Source: Paraphaeosphaeria minitans
Lineage: Eukaryota > Ascomycota > Dothideomycetes > Pleosporales > Didymosphaeriaceae
Reading direction: 5' to 3'
Assembly: GCA_015832175.1 (NCBI GenBank)
Contig: WJXW01000006.1
Span: 124,001-188,000 of the forward strand
DNA length: 64,000 nucleotides
Shown: positions 61,615 through 64,000 of the stretch, piece after piece
How positions within the stretch are numbered: position 1 is the stretch's first letter
Layout of the letters: each line of letters opens with the position of its first letter
Translations under genes and position numbers: made by a program
The notes under the pieces: generated by a model
Told to the model about the DNA's origin: nothing
What the model saw: only the letters and a program-made list of their open reading frames with translations
Database searches by the model: none

Positions 61615-62493
61615 TTAGAGTAGTTGACTTTGCAGCACAGCGCCTTGAGCAGCTTCAGTGCGTACCACAGTCTGCTTCGACTGATGTACATCCTCCTGTC
61701 TGCGGGAAATGCTTCGAGCGACATCCAGGTTTCTTTCTACGCCGATCACCAGACTTTCCATCGCTCCAAATATATCGCCTTGACTTCGGTCCCTGGCTTC
61801 CCTGAGCTTCGTCTCCTCAGGCTGCCCCTTGGCTTTGCCTTTGTTCTTCCTGGGCACCTCGACGCCCTCTATCTGCAGCATGTGTCCGGAATCTGGTGAC
61901 GATTCGTCGAAGGAAGGTGCGATGCGCGTGGTTGCGTTTGTAATCTGCCATTCTGGTGACATGGACTGCGCATTGACGACAGTCTGGCCGTCTGCTGCGA
62001 TGTCAATGATGATGAAGCGCTCTTTCGTTGCAGGTAATGGAGGAGGCAGCGGCGACTCGACTGGAGATTTGTGTTCTTCGTCGTCGATTTCCTCCTCACC
62101 GTGCTGCTTGTCTCCTCCTTCTGGGCGTGGCAGATATTGAGTGTCGTCTAGGCCGAGGCTCCGCATCGCTGCAGCAGTGACGATGACTGGGTCATCGTCG
62201 GCGAAGACGTAGTGGACGAAAGGATGGTAGTGTTCGCCTGTCGTGGTGTCATCCACAACAGTGAAGAAGGGGTTGAAATTCGGTGGCGGCAGCAGCGTCT
62301 GCTCGGAGGTGGGCTCCGGGTAAGCAATGCCGTCCTCGTCTTCGCAGGCACCACTATGTGCCTCGTACCTTTGCGGTGGTTCATCCAAACCTTGCGGGAG
62401 TTCTTCGGACTGCGGAGCGGGTGGCGAGCGTGGCGAGTGCGCTTTTGGCAGCATAGGCGATGCCCTTGATGGCCTAGGACTCGAAGGCATCAT
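61615..62493 (-). CDS. Uncharacterised protein, 292 aa, no intron needed
   Basis: A single open frame from ATG 62,493 (a second ATG follows at once) to TAA at 61,615. Residues 1-70 are Pro/Ser/Glu-rich and probably disordered. A compact block follows (NPFFTVVDDTTTGEHYHPFV, then HYVFADDDP), then an acidic stretch (GEEEIDDEEH), a second compact block (RFIIIDIAADGQTVVNAQSM, then SPEWQI), a basic patch (PRKNKGKAKG) and a helical C-terminus rich in Arg/Glu. There is no signal peptide or membrane segment, so it is probably intracellular. From memory, proteins with the NPFF...EHxHPxVHYxFxDDD and RxIxxDxxxDGxxVxxAxSxSPxWQ pattern occur across filamentous ascomycetes without known function; this could not be checked. 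The gene has three ACGCGT boxes about 90-120 bp upstream. Confidence 0.82.
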   Translation of the reverse strand: MMPSSPRPSRASPMLPKAHSPRSPPAPQSEELPQGLDEPPQRYEAHSGACEDEDGIAYPEPTSEQTLLPPPNFNPFFTVVDDTTTGEHYHPFVHYVFADDDPVIVTAAAMRSLGLDDTQYLPRPEGGDKQHGEEEIDDEEHKSPVESPLPPPLPATKERFIIIDIAADGQTVVNAQSMSPEWQITNATTRIAPSFDESSPDSGHMLQIEGVEVPRKNKGKAKGQPEETKLREARDRSQGDIFGAMESLVIGVERNLDVARSISRRQEDVHQSKQTVVRTEAAQGAVLQSQLL

Positions 62494-63001
62494 GGGTTAT
62501 GGGAGTGTAGAGGCGGGTAGGTAGGGCTGGAGCATGCACTTCGGAGCTCGGAAAGCTGTCGCCTTATCGATAAGACTCGCCGAAACGCGTCCACGGACGC
62601 GTGTCACGCGTGGTACCTCAGTAGTCGCAACAAGCATGACTTTGTCCCGAATACAACAATATATTGCTCTGATAGGACAACATGTAGACCAAAGCTACAT
62701 GTGCAGAAAACAACCAACTGAGGGGTATCTTCCAACGCCAGTATATCAAACGCCAACCACATAAGCTTTCGCTATCCTGCCACAGCTGGTACTACAGCAC
62801 CCATTGTAAAGGCAGCAGATACCAGACACTGTGCGATGCCCTTTTGTACACAATCAAAGCCTCGGTGAAGATCTAGTCGCCCATGGAAAGCACTATAGCG
62901 AAACAGCTCTGGGTCCGAACCGTGGTGTGCGGTGTGCTGGGAACGCTGAAGGAAACCGAGGAGGTCAAGATACTCCGGTGTTCGGCACGAGTTTTGGGTT
63001 G
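62494..63001. other. Intergenic: promoter of the 292-aa gene and 3' end of APC11
   Basis: It contains the MCB cluster. Candidate reading frames in this stretch are antisense or continuations of APC11 intron reading; no further gene is supported. Confidence 0.55.
62585..62611. promoter_or_regulatory. Cluster of three MCB boxes (ACGCGT)
   Basis: ACGCGT occurs at 62,585-62,590, 62,597-62,602 and 62,606-62,611, 92-118 bp upstream of the ATG at 62,493. This palindrome is the binding site of the G1/S factor MBF (Mbp1/Swi6 type) in yeasts. The nearer reading frame is the 292-aa gene; APC11 ends 391 bp away on the same strand, so the boxes lie downstream of it. Confidence 0.6.
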
Positions 63002-63463
63002 TCACATAGGACTTGTGTCTGCATTCGTTGCTGGCGTCCCTGCTTCGGTAGCGCCGGCCTCTTGGTTCTTGCTCTTGAAAGCTATTGCTATCAGCTGGTG
63101 CATCGCTGTGTAACGGAATGACAAGCTTACGCTGGCGACACATGGGGCACTTTTCCTGTGCTGCCTCTTGTCGCAGCCAAGAGAAGATGCAGTGCTGTCT
63201 CGGTCAGATCAAGTTTGTCCCTGCGATCTCGAGGTGCCTACCATGTGGAAGGAGTGATTGCACTCGCCGAGCACTGTTCCACGTCAGTATAAGCAACAGG
63301 TAGCAGTAGATCATGGCTTACACAGCGGGCAATCGTCGCCTGGGTACTTGCACTTGGAGCAGGTACTGTCGTATGGGTTGCGACAGATGCCACACACGTC
63401 ATCGTCCGGCATGTCCCACCTCCAGGCCGCGACGGCGTTCCACTCCTTGATTGTCACCTTCAT
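63002..63463 (-). CDS. APC11: Anaphase-promoting complex subunit 11 (RING-H2 protein)
   Basis: APC11 is the catalytic RING subunit of the APC/C ubiquitin ligase; with the cullin-like APC2 it recruits the E2 that marks cyclins and securin for destruction. Four exons: 63,463-63,322, 63,273-63,242, 63,194-63,131 and 63,081-63,002, with GT-AG introns of 48, 47 and 49 bp; the product is 105 residues. It starts MKVTIKEWNAVAAWRWDM, the family's start. Zinc ligands are all present: Cys24/27 (VCGIC), Cys35/38 (TCSKC), Cys45, Cys52 and His54 (ECNH), His57 (FHMHC with His59, Cys60) and Cys74/77 (CPMC). Trp64 follows the E2-contact pattern of RING domains. The last exon gives QPFKSKNQEAGATEAG and a short tail, a little longer than the usual ~85-95 residues. 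If the third intron is not removed, translation runs on to 62,772 in a Cys/Arg-rich tail with no family match. It shares a 457-bp upstream region with a divergent gene. Confidence 0.93.
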
Positions 63464-63920
63464 CGTGTCTCCCAAGCTGTCTGGCAGCAAATGTTGTCAG
63501 GCGGGGCGTGTTAGGATGGAGCAAAACAAACAGGCAGGGATCCATCTGCGGGGAAACCGTCGTGCCAAGCTTTGTCCCCTAGAGCTCCATCTGTTGCCTT
63601 CCCCACTTTTCCCGAATGACGGAATCTACGCTAAAGTTATCAACATTCACATATCGTCCGTTGTCGGGCGTGTTTCTCTTCAAGCAAACACAAGGTATTA
63701 TGACCAACTCGAATTCCTGCAGCTGAGCAGCCAGGTAAGCAACCACAGTACTTTTCGAGTCTCCGCAAGCGAAAGGCGGGGAGTCAAATGAAGGCCTGCG
63801 CTATCAGCCGTAAGCTCGAGCTACCCCGACGCATATAGAGCTATTTGCTCCGGCTCTTGTAGCTCCAATCCTTCCACACACTACCACAGGACCATTGACG
63901 ACCCACTCCAGCTTCCAAGA
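63464..63920. promoter_or_regulatory. Shared intergenic region of APC11 and a divergent gene
   Basis: 457 bp between two divergent start codons, so probably a bidirectional promoter. I see no clear TATA box. Open frames crossing it from the plus strand are antisense to APC11 exon 1. Confidence 0.55.
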
Positions 63921-64000
63921 TGCCTGTCTCGAGTTTCCGCTTCACCTTCCGCCCTCTCTCCTCTCTCTCCTCCGTCCGGTCACTGGCAGGTGGCAGACGC
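63921..64000 (+). CDS. 5' end of a gene, mitochondrial-presequence-like N-terminus, cut by window edge
   Basis: ATG at 63,921 in a good context (CCAAGATGCC) opens 26 codons to the window end. The peptide MPVSSFRFTFRPLSSLSSVR and the following residues SLAGGRR have six Arg, eight Ser and no acidic residue, typical of a mitochondrial targeting sequence. No domain is reached, so the function is unknown. Confidence 0.5.

Noticed and set aside
61829..62140. Ser-rich open frames on the plus strand and in other minus frames across 61,615-62,500
   Set aside because: These are shadows of the 292-residue protein gene; low-complexity Ser runs come from its Glu/Asp-coding strand.
62772..63143. Open frame of 123 codons on the minus strand as a separate gene
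   Set aside because: Its first codons are the CPMCRQ end of the APC11 RING domain; the rest arises from reading through the third intron. The spliced exon 4 explains it better.
63258..63791. Open frame of 177 codons on the plus strand
   Set aside because: It is antisense to APC11 exons 1-2 and its promoter; APC11 has all zinc ligands and good splice sites, this frame has no recognisable feature.
1..64000. CRISPR array, rRNA or tRNA genes
   Set aside because: No regularly spaced direct repeats with unique spacers and no recognisable rRNA or tRNA sequence was seen; the tandem units at 40,377 are contiguous without spacers.

Overview
The window looks like a filamentous ascomycete chromosome with sharply split base composition. 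The evidence is short GT-AG introns of 47-50 bp, an APC11 cell-cycle gene, a tannase-family gene, Ty1/copia and Ty3/gypsy relics, and C-to-T decay of repeats that resembles repeat-induced point mutation (RIP). Repeat blocks fill about 1-40,930 and 43,050-60,340. They are AT-rich, TpA-rich and poor in CpA/TpG but still contain CpG, and their old reading frames are broken mainly by TAG/TAA codons standing where Gln or Trp is expected. Two islands of ordinary composition lie at about 40,930-43,050 and 60,340-64,000. I cannot name the species.

Layout, left block (1-39,806): this is a stack of LTR retroelements inside one another. Most levels can be proved from LTR ends, 5-bp target duplications and an 'empty' paralogue elsewhere in the window. 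The outermost element is a Ty3/gypsy chromovirus, called Z2 here, whose left end is outside the window. It received a second chromovirus Z1 (14,410-21,072), a gypsy element Y0 (ends 14,132), a copia element B (22,709-32,036) and, inside its own 3' LTR, a copia element X2 (32,875-39,531). Y0 received copia X1 (ends 11,001) and a solo LTR. X1 received copia A (792-7,992). B received a 2.2-kb deletion derivative C. From 39,807 to 40,930 there is unclassified decayed repeat with a 12-bp tandem array.

First gene island (40,930-43,050): it carries a small secreted, Cys-containing protein gene with a signal peptide and a Kex2-type KR site (minus strand, effector-like), and 0.8 kb further on a 425-bp Tc1/mariner MITE-like element that keeps the last third of a transposase frame. 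A second repeat block follows: old inverted LTR relics, gypsy Y1 with an extra ORF between integrase and the 3' LTR, a half-deleted Y2 sharing an LTR with it, a chromovirus 5' fragment (Z3) and a lightly mutated copia fragment W.

Second gene island (60,340-64,000): the repeat edge cuts a tannase/feruloyl-esterase gene that has also lost its catalytic serine. Next come an uncharacterised 292-residue protein with three ACGCGT (MCB) boxes upstream, an APC11 gene with four exons (105 aa), and, divergently, the first 26 codons of a protein with a mitochondrial-presequence-like start. All complete genes here lie on the minus strand. I found no tRNA, rRNA or CRISPR.

The most interesting points are the secreted-protein gene isolated inside a RIP-decayed isochore, the catalytically dead and truncated tannase, the MCB cluster in front of an unknown gene, the extra gypsy ORF lost in sibling copies, and the LTR-duplicated deletion derivative C.
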